Shown here piece by piece: positions 11,789 to 23,664 of a stretch of 64,000 nucleotides of DNA. This stretch comes from Fremontodendron californicum (taxonomy: Eukaryota > Streptophyta > Magnoliopsida > Malvales > Malvaceae): contig JAULJL010000017.1 of NCBI GenBank assembly GCA_030761205.1, forward strand, positions 6,396,001-6,460,000, read 5' to 3'. The translations under genes and the position numbers were made by a program. Within the stretch, counting starts at the first letter, position 1, and each line of letters begins with the position of its first letter. The notes beneath the pieces are model-generated. The model did not search any database and was not told the DNA's origin. It saw only the letters and a list, made by a program, of their open reading frames with translations.

Positions 11789-12166
11789 TTCTCTAACTCT
11801 TGATCTGGTGTTGTAAGAGTGACGAGAAGACTGTCTCGAAGATTCTGACTGTCATGCTATCCTTGAACCTTTAGCAAAATTTCTTAAATCAGGATGATAT
11901 GCTTAAAACTTTAAATCTAAATTGATGATTTTTATGCACATTTGGATGAAATGCTATGAAAGAACACCAGACACATAACAAATGTAAATAAAAAGAATTT
12001 TATAAATAAAATTACCAAATCCAGAGAAATCCTAAAACCAAAGCGATCCTAAAAACATAAAAAATAAAACTTTAACTGGTCCTAAAGTATAAAAATGAAA
12101 ATTCTTACAAAGAATCCTAAAAACATAAATCTAAAAATCCTAACGCCTTCAAAGGAACTTGACAAT
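11789..12166 (-). other. Spacer between ORF1 and gag of element B
   Basis: AT-rich spacer between the end of the ORF1 remnant and the gag start. No conserved coding signal is seen. Confidence 0.5.
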
Positions 12167-14058
12167 CTAACAGTAGTGAGACCGAGCTTCATCCAAAAGT
12201 TCGTATATGAGCTGGCCGTTTTCATGGAACGGATGTACTTTTGCTTTAACCTCCATGATTCTGTCATACATGTCTTCTGCCTCGCGGGATGCCACATCAA
12301 AATGGTCAAACATATTCTCCAGAAGATTCTGCTTTTTAGAGTCCACATCTCGGAGTTTGGAACATTCTTCCTTCAAGTTCATTAATTCGGTAAACAATTC
12401 CTAGCAATCAGGTACCCTTCTTTCTTAATCAAACAATAACTCCCCATTTTCATCTTTTAGGCGCCCAACCTCAGTAGTCAAAAGCGAGTACTTCTTTTCC
12501 ATACCTGACAAGGATTCTTTCAAAGTGTCGCCATCTTCGGCGAGTTTCTGAATAGTGACATCTCTTTCCACTAAACCATCCCTCAACTTTCGAACTTTTA
12601 ATCGAAGCTTCTTAGCTTTGCTTTTTTCTTTGTTCAATCCTTTTTCTAACTCTTCTACCCTTGATTGCAGCTTTTGGTTTTCTTCTCGTAATCCATCTTT
12701 CTCTTCTTGTAGCTTCTTTTTAGCCTTTTCTATCCTTAGCATAGGATCCGAGGCTATAACCTTGGCCGAACCGTTTGAACTTCTTTTGCAAGGAATCACA
12801 ATATCTTTGGCTCTCCTGGCCTACCACACAGAGTATTCAAGAGTAGTGTTCCATGAGATACTACCCCCTTCAACTCTAACCGTTAATTTCCAAGCCTTTG
12901 TGAGTTCTTCTATCCTGTTGATAACCCTTTGTCTGAATAAAAGAAATCCACCTGGTTAAGTCTGTGGGTCATCGGTATGAACAGCTTATACCCCGCCTGT
13001 CTCCGTACCATGATGGGAGAGTAGCTAACGACACCCCAAAGTCCCAAGAGAGGAACCCAAGGTTGATCACCGCAGCTAAATAACATAGATCCATGAGGCA
13101 TCCATGGTGCTTTCCAGATTACTTGTCGGCTTGTAAGTTCTCGTAACATCACTATCCATTCTTCTTTTGACCTTAACTCAGGCCATGTGCTTTCATAGAA
13201 TTCCTTGATAGGGATGCTAGTGGTGAAGTATGGCTTTCGAAACTTCGACTCTTGGCACTCAAAATGACTCTTCATCCAGATGTAGAGCAACTGTAAACAT
13301 CCGATGAAATGCCCTTTTCCATTTCTCCTGCAGTGATTCAGTGACCTGATAGACTCGGCTAATATAGCTGGAGCTGTATTGATCTAGTGTTGAACTTGGT
13401 CTATGAAATTCACCACAGTTATTTCAATATGTCCCAATATCTTCGGGAAAACCACAAGTCCGTAAATAGCCAAAGCCATCATTTCCAAACCTTTATCATC
13501 ATCTGGGTGTTTGACAATGAAGTTTCGGAGAACATTCCATGGAATACCAGTGCTTTTACCCTTTGTCTTCACAATCTTGTCAACTTCTGTTAAGCCTATT
13601 CCTATGATCTTTGCTATCTTTTTTCGATAACCTGTCTTGTTCTTCCAGTAAACTTTGTCTGGATTAGGAGGGTCCAAACGAAGCAAGGCCGAATATTCTT
13701 CTATAGTTAGAACCATATCTACTTCATTGAACACGAAGCACCTGTATGATGGGTCCCAAAACTGCATCATGGCTCTTACTAGATTATTATCGACTTCGAC
13801 AGATAGGAGCAAAGCCAGGTCCCCATACTTTCGTCTGAACGTTTCTTGTCGAGTTCCATTCCAGGAATGCCAAATGCTGATCAAATCTTCAAGGTTGTTC
13901 TGTGCCAGATCCATGTGAACTTTCTCGGGAAGATTAGAGACATACCCGACTGGAAGACAATCTCATGTACTTTTCTGGATTGCTTCGGACCTAAGCTTCA
14001 AACTACTGGCAGACTCACGCTTGGCGACTGTCAGGTTTTCCATGGATTTAGTAGACAT
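12167..14058 (-). pseudogene. ORF1 upstream of gag in element B, broken
   Basis: Read leftward from an ATG at 14056-14058, this frame encodes a globular part with WDPSYRCFVFNEVDMVLTIE and YSALLRLDPP, typical of the plant DUF7745/plant-mobile-domain-like proteins that some Ogre-type elements carry before gag. It then has an all-alpha coiled-coil part (about 12799-12425, rich in K/E/L heptads). In-frame stops are TGA 13963-13965, TAG 13384-13386, TAG 12821-12823, TAA 12425-12427 and TAG 12401-12403. A frameshift near 12930 separates the two halves. The function of this extra ORF is not known. This copy is dead. Confidence 0.7.
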
Positions 14059-14883
14059 TCTTTTTATCTAGACCGTTATGTGGCAAGATGACTTTATGAA
14101 GATGCATGATGTATGAAGAGAGAGAAACAAACGGTTAGATATTATATCAACAAAGCTTATGGAAAGATAAAAATACAACAACATATGTAAGCACTACATC
14201 ATCATAGTGAGCATATCAGCAAAACAAATGTGTTAGGTAAACAAAGTCATTTTAATGAAAAAAGTATAGGGTAAGAAGTGTCCCTTCATGTGTCCTAAAT
14301 TCAGGTTCTCCTCTATATAAGGTTGGACATGACTCTATCTTAAAGTTTGGCCACCTAAGTATTGTTTATATGCTGGGTTTAGGATACTTGACCAAGCTAA
14401 AAAAGGTCCCCAAATTGCTCCTTAACATCATCCATGTAGGATGAGTAAGGCACCCCATTCCTCACCCATTACAGGCTCCAACCGGAAGGGTTCAATTCGG
14501 GTGAGAGTATTTTCCAAAGTTATGGCGAAGGTTATCACCTCTCAAAGACTTTAGTACTTTACACTTTGAAGGTGTTTCGCTAGCCGTTGCGGAGGTTTTC
14601 ACCTCTCGAGGCGTAGGTACTTTACCCCCTCCTAAAAGGGACGAGTCCGCGTATAGGACTTTATGATATGCAACGTGTCGTGTGTGCGAATGGACATTCA
14701 AACCTTCCTTTACCCACAAATGTACAATGAAACAAAAGTTGTTAGTACCAATAACAAAATAAAAATAAACAAATAAAAATAAATAAACAAACAAATAAAT
14801 AAATAAATAAAAATTAAACACTTAAAGACCAATATTTCAAACCTAAAGTATCACAAGACTAATTTATGGCTCGACTCTCTAAA
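14059..14883 (-). other. 5' leader of element B
   Basis: Non-coding leader related to that of element A. It contains an A-rich TAAA/AAAC microsatellite at about 14752-14815. Confidence 0.6.
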
Positions 14884-14904
14884 GTATCGCCAGTGGAGTC
14901 GCCA
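14884..14904 (-). promoter_or_regulatory. Primer binding site of element B
   Basis: Minus strand reads ..ATGACA (LTR end), GTT, then TGGCGACTCCACTGGCGATAC. It is nearly the same as the site of element A and starts with the required TGG. Confidence 0.7.
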
Positions 14905-14907
14905 AAC

Positions 14908-17034
14908 TGTCATAACGTGCCAATACGAATTTAGCATGCTAGATGCAAATCAATGGAGTCGCCACTAATCATCTAATCTAGGTGTGATTAGTCACCTATA
15001 CGAATTTATCATCTTTAAAGTAATCCTAAGCTTGACTAAGGCACCTTAAAAATAATAGGTTATGGTCTACTTATCAGAACTAGGTTCGGGAGTACGGTTA
15101 CGTGTGAGGAAAAAATTAGCACCCTCACAACGCCTATCTAAGAGATAGTACCTAATTAGTCTTGTGATACTTAAAAGTCTTAATTAAATGGTCTTGTCTA
15201 TCCTATTTCATTTTAATTATTAAAGTTAGAAATATCGGAGATTATTTTTTAGGTCTTCCTTCCATTCATTATGTAGAAATTATTAAAAAATGTTTCCTCA
15301 CCTCGAGAGTATTCAAAAGAAACCATTTGTTCTATTGAAGAGGCTCCGTCGTCGGAAAAGTTAAATTATTTAATCAAATTATTTCTCTTAAATTAATCTT
15401 CCAAAATTAAATCCACATTTTATTAATGTTTGTTCAAAAAATAAATTTTGATTTTTAATATCGAAAATCATATGTTAAAATATTCTTTCATTCGTTCTGG
15501 AGAATTTTTAAAAGAATTTTTCTCACCTAAAAATTTCTTAAAAGTCAACCATTCGCGACTTCCTTGAATTTCATCATCGAAAAAAATCTTAATTTATTCT
15601 TCAATTTAATTAAGCATTTATTATGAAAAATCAATTTGAGAAAAAAAATATTAAAAATTAATTATTCTTAAAAAAAAATAAATTTTTGATTTTTGTTGGT
15701 ATTGAAATTAATTTCTTAAAAGATCCTTCCATTCATTCTGGAGAATTTTTAAAAGAAATCTCTCACCTAGAAATTTCTCAGAAATAAACCATTCGTAATT
15801 TCTTTGAATTTCATCATTGGAAAAAATCTCAATTTATTTATTTTAAAAATAACTATTCTTCAATTAAAATAATTAATCTAATCTAAAAAAATAAATTAAT
15901 AATTAACAATATTAAAAATATACAATTATTAATAAAATATAAAATATAAAGTATAAAATAATAATAGTTTTCTTAAAAATAATAGTAGTATTTTTTTTTA
16001 AATGTGGTTAGTAAAATAATTAATAATAATAATAGTAATAATAATATACAAATAGTAATAATATAATATAACCTGCAAAACTAAAAAATCATTAGTAAGT
16101 AATAAGTAAAGTAATAAATAATAATAAATAAAATAAAGTAAAATAAAGCAAACAAAGCAAAGAAACAACAAAGCCAAAACGTAACAAAAATGAAAGGAAG
16201 ACAGCAGGTGGGGGGTCAGCCCAGGCGCGGGCCTGCCTGGCCCGACCCACTGCTGCCTCTTAAACAACCCAATTTTTTTTTTGTCATTTGTTACCTGATT
16301 TGTAAAAAAATAACTCTTTTCTCTGAAATTTCTCCAAGAACACCAAGAACAAGACGATGAACACCAAAGCCGAAATCCAAAATATTCCAGATTTCGGCCA
16401 GTACCGCCGTCGCCGCCGCCGCCAACCGCTGATCACTGGACTCCAAAAATTCCCGAAAAATCACCAAAAATTCCTCTCGATCTCCTCTTTTCAAAAATCA
16501 AATTAGTTTTTTCCAAATCTTTTTAGAATTTCCTAGATCTGAGATCGAAGTTCAAAATTTCACCTCATTCGATCTACTCCGTTGATCGCCGAATGGCCAC
16601 CAACTTCTAGTATACGCTTCCTCTAATTAAAACCCAACTTTTCTTTCTCAAGAATCCTCTCGAAATAAATCCTAGCACTCACTTTCACAAAAAAAAATAT
16701 TTTTTTCTTTCTCCTAATTTTCGAAAATACTAGGCTTTTCTTGCTTGTGATTTCTCTCCAATTTCTGATGTGTTTTCTGATTGTGGTGCTTGAGTTCTTT
16801 TTTATAGGGAAGAGATCTAGTTCTACTAGGATTAGGAATTTTAATCTGATCATATTTTTTAGAGTCCCATTTCAATCCAAAGAGGTGATTTGTTTCAACC
16901 AAAACTTGTGTTCTTGATTTTCTTTTAATTTTCGGAATTATCTGATTTTTTCTGATTTTTTTTTGTTTTTTTGTTTTTATGTTTTCTTTTAATAAGATAA
17001 ATAAATTAAACCCGGATAAAATCCGGTGTCTACA
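14908..17034 (-). repeat. 5' LTR of element B (about 2.1 kb)
   Basis: Plus orientation starts TGTCATAACGTGCC and ends GGTGTCTACA, matching the end design of LTR A (TGTCGCAACC..GGTATCTACA). The U5-side block at about 14950-15150 is shared with LTR A. The U3 side at about 16200-16500 holds a GC-richer patch with short ORFs that I regard as non-coding. Confidence 0.75.
15250..15840. repeat. About 240-bp imperfect tandem repeat inside LTR B
   Basis: The block TCATTC[GA]TTCTGGAGAATTTTTAAAAGAA with downstream CTCACCTA.AAATTTCT..AACCATTCG..TTGAATTTCATCAT occurs at about 15488 and 15732 (244 bp apart). A weaker copy starts near 15252. Confidence 0.65.
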
Positions 17035-17577
17035 AAATTCGGATAGTAAAATAATTATTTGTTCAAGATCAGTTTGATTCGATCTGTCGAATTTAAAAAG
17101 TCTGTTTCACTATTTAAAAATATATTAGAATATTAAAAAATTATTTTATTAATATTTATATATTTTATAATTAAATTCAAATAAAAATATTTTTTTATTG
17201 ATTGAATAATAATTCAGACCAAATCAAACTAACATGAACCTAAAATATCATATTTCAAACTTAGCTCGATTTGAGTTGGACTCGTTACGATAAACAAGTA
17301 ATTCAACTTTTAAACAGGTCTACTACTGAACTAAGGTTTGCCATATTATTTTTTTTTGGATAATTGAAGTTTATTCTAAAAATACCAAAGGTATAGTCTT
17401 ATATTGTGCTTTCTGGCCTTATACCCCAATGAAGGTTTGCCATATTATTACATGCATGCGAAGTATATGTTCATAAGAAATCGTATAATTAACAAACTTT
17501 TCTTTTCTTTTTTATTTATTTATATATAGTAGAAAGTAATTAATCAATTCCCACCTAGCTAGAAAAGGAATTAGGAG

Positions 17578-17611
<34 letters not shown>

Positions 17612-18600
17612 AAATGTTTTTTACATTGTTTTGGTGATTTAATTAAGCATATTTATGATCAATTAAGCTTAAGTGAACATTGGTATATATGCGCATCATA
17701 ATGTTTTTTTTTTTTAATAGTATGCGCATCATAAATTTAATAGGCTATATAAGGTAAACTCAAAACTCAGTCACCCAAAGTAGGATTAATTAGGAGTATA
17801 TAACAAGTTATAATAACCAGTTGAAATTTAATATAATTTCATAGTGTCTAATTATGACTTTTATCTTAACTAAATAAGATATATAATAAGGATACTTAAA
17901 AGGAATAATTGTGTTTAAATTTATACAACCAATTCGTTCGATATGTTTTTCAAGAATAAACTTTTATTTAATTTAGTTGAAAATCACCTTATTATATATT
18001 TTTATCTCTCTTAAATTCCTGCAAGCATTAATTAAATTTCGACTTCAATGATTGAGCCAAATAAAATTTTGAACTTCTTAGCAGCTTAAGCCAATTATGA
18101 AGCTTCTTGTCCACGTTTGATTTATCCGTTCGATTCGATAGATTTGATTTAGATTAGATTTGAAATAAATTTTTTTGTAATTCGGATAAGTTTAAATTAT
18201 TATTTAAATAATAAAAATATATTTTTAATTTTTAATATAAAAAATATTATTTTAATCAATAAAATGAATTTTCAGATTGAATCACGTTTAGGCAAATATA
18301 TATATATATATATATTTTTTTTATTTAAGCTTGGTCTCTATTTTACTGTATCCTAGTTGGATTCGGCCTTGCCTCAAAGCTTGCATGTATGTGTGCGCCC
18401 AAGGAAATATCACTTTTATTTGGTACATAAATTTCACTCGATTTATGTTGCTGCACAAAAATATTGCCAGAATTATAATTTGTTTACGGTAATATCCATC
18501 CATCCACTAAGGAAAATATAACGTAGTACAAAGCAAGAACAGAAACGAAACTATATCGCTAAATAAAAGAACATAACTTCTCAACTCTCAAGTCTCAAGC
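17035..18600. other. AT-rich intergenic DNA
   Basis: No gene seen. It holds a (TA)n microsatellite at about 17580-17610 and another at about 18297-18315, plus fragments resembling old repeats. The right flank of element B begins AAATT. Confidence 0.6.
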
Positions 18601-18666
18601 ACAACAAACACTACTTATCTAAACCAAGTTTACTAATTATGGTAAACCCTGGCCCTGCCGTTAATT

Positions 18667-19029
18667 TCATGGAAAGGGAAGGGAACCAGCACTCCCTCCA
18701 CTGGCACCGCCACCAACTCCGCCAGCAGCGCCACCACCAACACCGCCTCCAACTCCAGTAGCAGCACCACCACCGCCAGTAATGCCACCCAAGCCGCCTC
18801 CACCAAGTCCACCTAGAGCACCATTTCCATCAAGCCCAGTTACACCGCCAAGACCCCCAAGTCCACCGAATGGCAAGCCATTAGAGCCAATACCAGAGAA
18901 GCCGCCAACTCCACCATAAGTGAGGAAGTTCTTTTGGTCTTCAAGACCAGCACCAGTAGGCACATTTCTTGCACTAGTATGAGCCACAACTAGTGCAAGA
19001 ACAAGCATAACAATACTCCACTTTGCCAT
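18667..19029 (-). CDS. Secreted glycine-rich protein, paralog 1
   Basis: A 120-residue single-exon ORF. Residues 1-20 (MAKWSIVMLVLALVVAHTSA) are a clear signal peptide. The mature part starts RNVPTGAGLEDQKNF and is then glycine-rich with GG[LVA] repeats and no cysteine. The RNVP..G..DQKNF start is shared with the paralog at 24400-24861 and recalls small plant proteins annotated as putative cell wall proteins. A cell-wall or apoplast location is inferred from the signal peptide and composition; no biochemical function is known to me. A TATA box lies about 110 bp upstream. The ORF is intact and follows the family form, so it is probably a real gene. Confidence 0.85.
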   Translation of the reverse strand: MAKWSIVMLVLALVVAHTSARNVPTGAGLEDQKNFLTYGGVGGFSGIGSNGLPFGGLGGLGGVTGLDGNGALGGLGGGGLGGITGGGGAATGVGGGVGGGAAGGVGGGASGGSAGSLPFP

Positions 19030-19136
19030 AGCTCTCTTTATTTATATATATATCTTGCAAGTTTGCACCGTTCTTTTGTATCACCCTCTATATCTGGTGG
19101 TGTTTCTTAGTTCCCTGAAGTATGTTGAGAATCTCC

Positions 19137-19145
19137 TTTTATATA
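19137..19145 (-). promoter_or_regulatory. TATA box of glycine-rich gene 1
   Basis: Minus strand reads CCCTATATAAAAGGAG about 110 bp upstream of the start codon, an ideal plant TATA context. Confidence 0.65.
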
Positions 19146-19374
19146 GGGCGAAACGACAGGTAGGGGACAGTTGCAAACATTGAATGGAGTTAAATGCAGG
19201 CGCAGGCGTAGGTTTATGATGTCTAAGATTTTCCAAGGCCGAGCTCTGAAGAGCTCTAAAGGATTTAGGCTTTCTTTTGAGCTCTAACTAGAATTATTGT
19301 GCAACCTAGTTATATCAGGTTAAAAAATAAAAAAAAGTTGTCATCCGCAACTAAAAACTATTAAGTAAATTTAA

Positions 19375-19632
19375 TAAGGCCAGTGGTACAGTCAGTTAGC
19401 ATGTGAATATGTGATGATCTGAGCTTCACATGCCAGGTTTCAAACACATGCATTGTTGGAAAAAGGGCATTTGCATTGCCAGTTTGCACAATCTGAGAGG
19501 TGTTGCATGCAGCAGCTTCATCTAACTTTTCAAATAAATGTGTTGTTGTTGGAAAACAATACAATATTGTTGCAGCCTGCTAGGATTTATTACGACGCGT
19601 ATAGCTTGATGGCGAGAGAAAAAAAAAATACC
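19375..19632 (+). repeat. Possible tRNA-derived SINE-like fragment
   Basis: The segment begins with AGTGGTACAGTCAGTTAGCATG and, about 50 bp on, CCAGGTTTCAAACAC, which weakly resemble pol III A and B boxes. It ends in an A-rich tract at about 19618-19630. No clear target duplication was found, so this is a weak call. Confidence 0.25.
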
Positions 19633-19753
19633 TTTAAAGAAATATATATATAATATACATAAAACCCTTTCAACCAAGTTCCAATATATAATTTACATCT
19701 GGAAACTCAAATTTATACATGCATTTTACAACAGATTAATAAAGCAAGGGCAA

Positions 19754-19938
19754 GGATTTTGCTAACTAGTGCCTTAAGGGCACTCTTTAAGATTATTATA
19801 CATAGTAATATATTTATTTAATACATTAAAAATGATAAATAAAGTTGTCTATTTTTGCATTTAATGCAATATTATTACTATAAATAGTATATTAATTAAT
19901 CTTAAAAAGTGCTATAAGAGCACTCGTTAGCAAAATCC
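19754..19938. mobile_element. MITE with about 40-bp terminal inverted repeats
   Basis: A 185-bp element whose left end GGATTTTGCTAACTAGTGC is the reverse complement, with few mismatches, of the right end GCACTCGTTAGCAAAATCC. The pairing extends through TTTAAGATTA. The centre is AT-rich and non-coding. I did not find a convincing target duplication, so the superfamily is unassigned. Confidence 0.8.
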
Positions 19939-20751
19939 ATATCTCTTTCCCATTTCCTAGTTTTTGCTTGCAAATTAGCTAATTTCAAATCACAAGTATT
20001 CTTCCACAACCTTGTCGTTCCGCAAAATATATGCACATGAATTCAGAAACTCAACTCATTGAATGAAATAGATTATAATTCACAATATATAATTTAATCG
20101 CCTATATGATGCGCATGTTTATAGTAGTAATTATTACTCAAGGTTAAAAAAATCATATCCGAAGTCAAACCAGTCAGACTTTCAATTCATGGTCCAATCG
20201 ATTCAATCGATCGATTTGATCAAACCCTTTATTTAATATTTAAAAAAATAGTTTTAAATATATTACATGCATGATGACAAAACGATAGATCAATAACAGT
20301 AACAAGTGAAGAGACCTAGGGATTCCTTAAGGATAATTCATAAACAGGAGAAAGTGGATGGTAATTTGGTGTGGATTGATCATTGATCTGGTTTCCGAAT
20401 CATATTTGGAACATTTTTTAGTTGCTTGGATGCATGACCATTTCATTTCAGATAGACTAATCGCCACCTTACGTAGGGAGTTGCTCTGTTCCCAGTACTT
20501 AGTGGAAACTAGACACCGTCTGTTTTTTATTTAACATTGTCGCTGTCCAAAACAAAACAAGTTTTGGAACAGATCGATCTTTCATCTTTCTAAGGGGCCT
20601 GGCTAAAAATTGTGGACAATTGGATGCTGAACGTGAATTCGGCTAGAAATTGTGGACAATTGGATGCTGAATGTGAATTCCAATATTGGGCTACTAAAAC
20701 TCAACTGAAGGTGAAGATCTTTTTGTTGTTATAAGCCTGAAATTAACTTTT
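19939..20751. other. Intergenic DNA
   Basis: No gene seen. A near-exact short duplication (GGCTAGAAATTGTGGACAATTGGATGCTGAA-like text, two copies at about 20602 and 20641) is present. Confidence 0.5.
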
Positions 20752-20756
20752 GATGT

Positions 20757-20966
20757 TGTTACATATTCTTGTATATTGAATTGTGTAGAAGTTTATATAG
20801 AAGTGTCCTATTTATAATGGAGGATTCTCACCATCTAAGAAAAGAATCACCACAGTAATAATTATCATAATAGCTGAACCGTAATCTGAATCATAATCGT
20901 AATTTGGATCCCTAAGATTACTCTAATAACATATTTACAGTTGACTATACAATTAATACATTAACA
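20757..20966 (-). repeat. 3' LTR of the deleted copia element
   Basis: Starts TGTTACATATTC and ends CATTAACA. About 195 bp align with 23464-23659 with scattered differences, so the insertion is not very recent. The polypurine tract TTTGAGAGGGGG (minus strand) abuts it at 20967-20978. Confidence 0.8.
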
Positions 20967-20979
20967 CCCCCTCTCAAAC

Positions 20980-23452
20980 TCAAGGTGGTATTGTAGATAT
21001 CAACTTGAGTTTGGAAACCAAGTCTTGAAAACGACTAGGAAAATGTGTCTTTGTGAAGATATCAACTGGTTGTTCCAAGGAAGACATAGGAATCATATAA
21101 ACAGTTCCTTGTGTAACATGATTACGGATAAAGTGACAATCAATCTCAATATGTTTGGTGCATTCATAAAACACATCGTTATGGACAATCTGAATGGCAC
21201 TACGATTATCACAGTGAAGTTGGGTGGCAGAAGATAAGGAAATACTCATATCAGCAAGTAATTGGCGAAGCCAAAGTAAGTTTGAAGTGGCATCAGCAAG
21301 AGCAAGGTATTCAGATTCAGTACTGGATCGAGCAATAACAATTTGTTTCTTACTTCGCCAAGAGATGAGAGAATCTACTAGGAAGAAACAATATCCAGTA
21401 GTGGAACGACGATCTGTAGGATCTCCGGCCCAACCGACATCAGAATACCCCAATAGTACCAAAGATGTATGAGCAGAGAAGTGAAGCCCATGAAACAGTG
21501 TACCTTCGATATATCGAAGAATCCGAAGAACAGCAGAAAAATGAGTGGATCGAGCAGCGATCATAAATTGGCTAACAAGATGAACAACATAGGCAATATC
21601 AGGCCGAGTTACAATGAGATAGACCAAACTTCCAACAAGTTGACGGTATAATGTAGGATCAGAAAAGAGTGTACCATCCATTGGAGTAATTTTAACATTA
21701 GCCTCTAACGGAGTAAAGACAGTTTTACTGTCAGTAATGCCAGCTCGAGAAAGCAAATCATAAGCATATTTAGCTTGAGAGAGATAATAGCCATCAAAAT
21801 TAGAAGATATCTCAAGTCCCAAGAAATAATTAAGAGAGCCAAGATCCTTCATTTCAAACAGTTGATGAAGAAACTTCTGTAATTCAACAATGCAAGACTG
21901 GTCATCACCAGTGATAATCATATCATCCACATAGAGCAAAAGTAAAACAATACCATGACTAGTTTGCCGAATGAATAATGCTGAATCATGAGGACTAGAA
22001 GTAAAGCCAATTTGGGCAATGGTTGAACTGAATTTTGCAAACCAAGCTCTGAGTGCCTGTTTCAAACCATATAAAGCCTTTTGAAGTTTGCAAACTGTGT
22101 GAGGAGGATGAGAATAACCAGGTGGGGGCACCATATATACTTCTTCCTGTAAGTCACCATTGAGAAAAGCATTTTTAACATCCATCTGAAGAAGTTTCCA
22201 TCGTTTAACAGCAGCGATGGCTAATAAGCTGCGCACAAAAGTTATCCGAGCCACTAGAGCAAAGGTTTTGTCATAATCGATCCCATATTCTTGTTAATAA
22301 CCCTTGGCTACAAGACGAACTTTGTATCTTTCAATAGAACCATCAGAATGAGTCTTGATTTTGTAGACCCATTTGCAACCAATAGAAGTCTTGCCATGAG
22401 GAAGATCAACTAAATCCCAAGTATGAGTTTTCTCAAGAGCCTGAAGTTCTTCAGCCATAGCTTGCTGCCAATGAGGGTTAGTACTAGCCTCACGATAAGA
22501 TTGAGGTTCATGCAAGTTAACAATAGCAGAAAAACAATGATAGTCATTAAGATGATGGGGAATTTCTCTTACCCAGGTAGACCGACGAGGAGCAGGTACA
22601 TTATCAACAATTGGGTCGAATTCAATAGGAACAAGCGCAAGAGTAGGAGCTTGATTTGGCTCATCAGATGTAGTTGTCTCTGAACTGGGGAATAACTCAA
22701 TAGATAGATCAGTAAAGAACTGGGAGGAAGTGGAAAAGGAAGAGTGAAACTTTGACAAAGAAGAGAACATAGTATCCTACCAAAAAATGACATGTCTAGA
22801 GATTCTTAGTCTATTAGAAATAGGATACCAACAACGATAACTCTTGTGTTCAATCCCATAACCAAGAAAACAACAAAGACGAGCACGTGGTTCCAACTTA
22901 TTGTATTCATGTGGTTGAAGTAGAACATAACAGACAGACCCAAAAGGTTTAAGAGCAGAGTAACCAGGAAGTTTACCAAACAGACGTTCAAAAGGAGAGA
23001 GATTATGAAGAGTCTGTGTTGGAGTTCGATTGATTGTATGCACAACTGTTAAGGCAGCCTCACCCCAAAATTTTTCAAGACAGTTGGCAGAAAGAAGAAA
23101 AGCACAAACAGAATCAAGGATGTGACGATGCTTACGTTATGCTCTACCATTCTGCTGAGAGGTACGAGGATAAGACCGTTGAACTAAGGTACCCTGTTGA
23201 TCAAGAAACTAAAGAAGAGAAGTTTCTTTATATTTCATGGCATTATCAGTTCGAAGTGTTTTAATGGTAGAAAAAAATGGGTTTTAACCATGGTTGCATA
23301 TTTAATGTATATTTGGGGTAACTCAGATCGCAGTTTAAAGAAATAAATCCATGTAAACCGAGAATTGTCATCAATAAATATAACAAAATACTGATATCCA
23401 TTGATTGATGAAATAGGGGAAGGACCCCAAATATCTGAATGAACAAGATCAA
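20980..23452 (-). pseudogene. Copia pol remnant (integrase part, RT, RNase H)
   Basis: From right to left it shows part of an integrase core (HSDIWGPSP, with frame breaks at 23043-23452), then a consistent frame from 23043. That frame includes the integrase C-terminal region (HTINRTPTQTLHNLSPFERLFG), RT with WVYKIK and the catalytic LLLLYVDDMIITG, and RNase H with GYSDVGWAGD, TESEYLALADA and HCDNRSAIQI. In-frame stops lie at 22777-22779 and 22294-22296. It resembles the RE1/RE2 type of Ty1/copia. It cannot make a full polyprotein. Confidence 0.85.
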
Positions 23453-23463
23453 ATGGAGACTGG

Positions 23464-23659
23464 ATATATTGAATTGTGTAAAAGTCTATACAGGAGTGTC
23501 CTATTTATAGTGGAGGGTTCTCACCATCTAAGGAAAGAATCACCACAGTAATAATTACAATAATAGCTGAATCGTAATCTGAATCATAATCGTAATCTGA
23601 ATCTCTAAGATTACTATAATAACATATTTAGAGTTGACTATACAATTAATATATTAACA
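23464..23659 (-). repeat. Truncated 5' LTR of the deleted copia element
   Basis: Aligns with 20771-20966, but about the first 14 bp (TGTTACATATTCTT) and everything from the primer site through gag are absent. The sequence jumps directly from integrase codons to GATATATTGAATTG. Confidence 0.8.
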
Positions 23660-23664
23660 GATGT

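Larger units (their letters stand above)
6750..17034 (-). mobile_element. Ogre/Tat-like Ty3/gypsy element B, interrupted by A
   Basis: A minus-strand LTR retrotransposon. From right to left it has an LTR (14908-17034), a primer binding site, a leader, an ORF1 upstream of gag, gag-protease-G-patch, a candidate intron, and the first part of reverse transcriptase. Pol is cut at 6749/6750 by the LTR of element A, so the remaining RNase H, integrase and 3' LTR must lie left of the window. The extra ORF upstream of gag, long LTR and intron before RT fit Ogre elements. It carries many stop codons and at least two frameshifts, so it is dead. Confidence 0.85.
20757..23659 (-). mobile_element. Internally deleted Ty1/copia element
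   Basis: A minus-strand copia remnant flanked by the 5-bp direct repeat GATGT (20752-20756 and 23660-23664). It has a 3' LTR of 210 bp (20757-20966, TGTTACAT..ATTAACA), a polypurine tract next to it, RT-RNase H and part of integrase. The other LTR (about 23464-23659) directly follows integrase coding sequence. Gag, protease, primer site and the inner end of that LTR are missing. It lies between the two glycine-rich genes. Confidence 0.85.

Noticed and set aside
16291..16494. Small ORF near a GC-rich patch in LTR B
   Set aside because: No homology, and it lies inside the LTR.
19375..19450. A tRNA gene
   Set aside because: Box-like motifs are weak and no cloverleaf or acceptor stem could be drawn.
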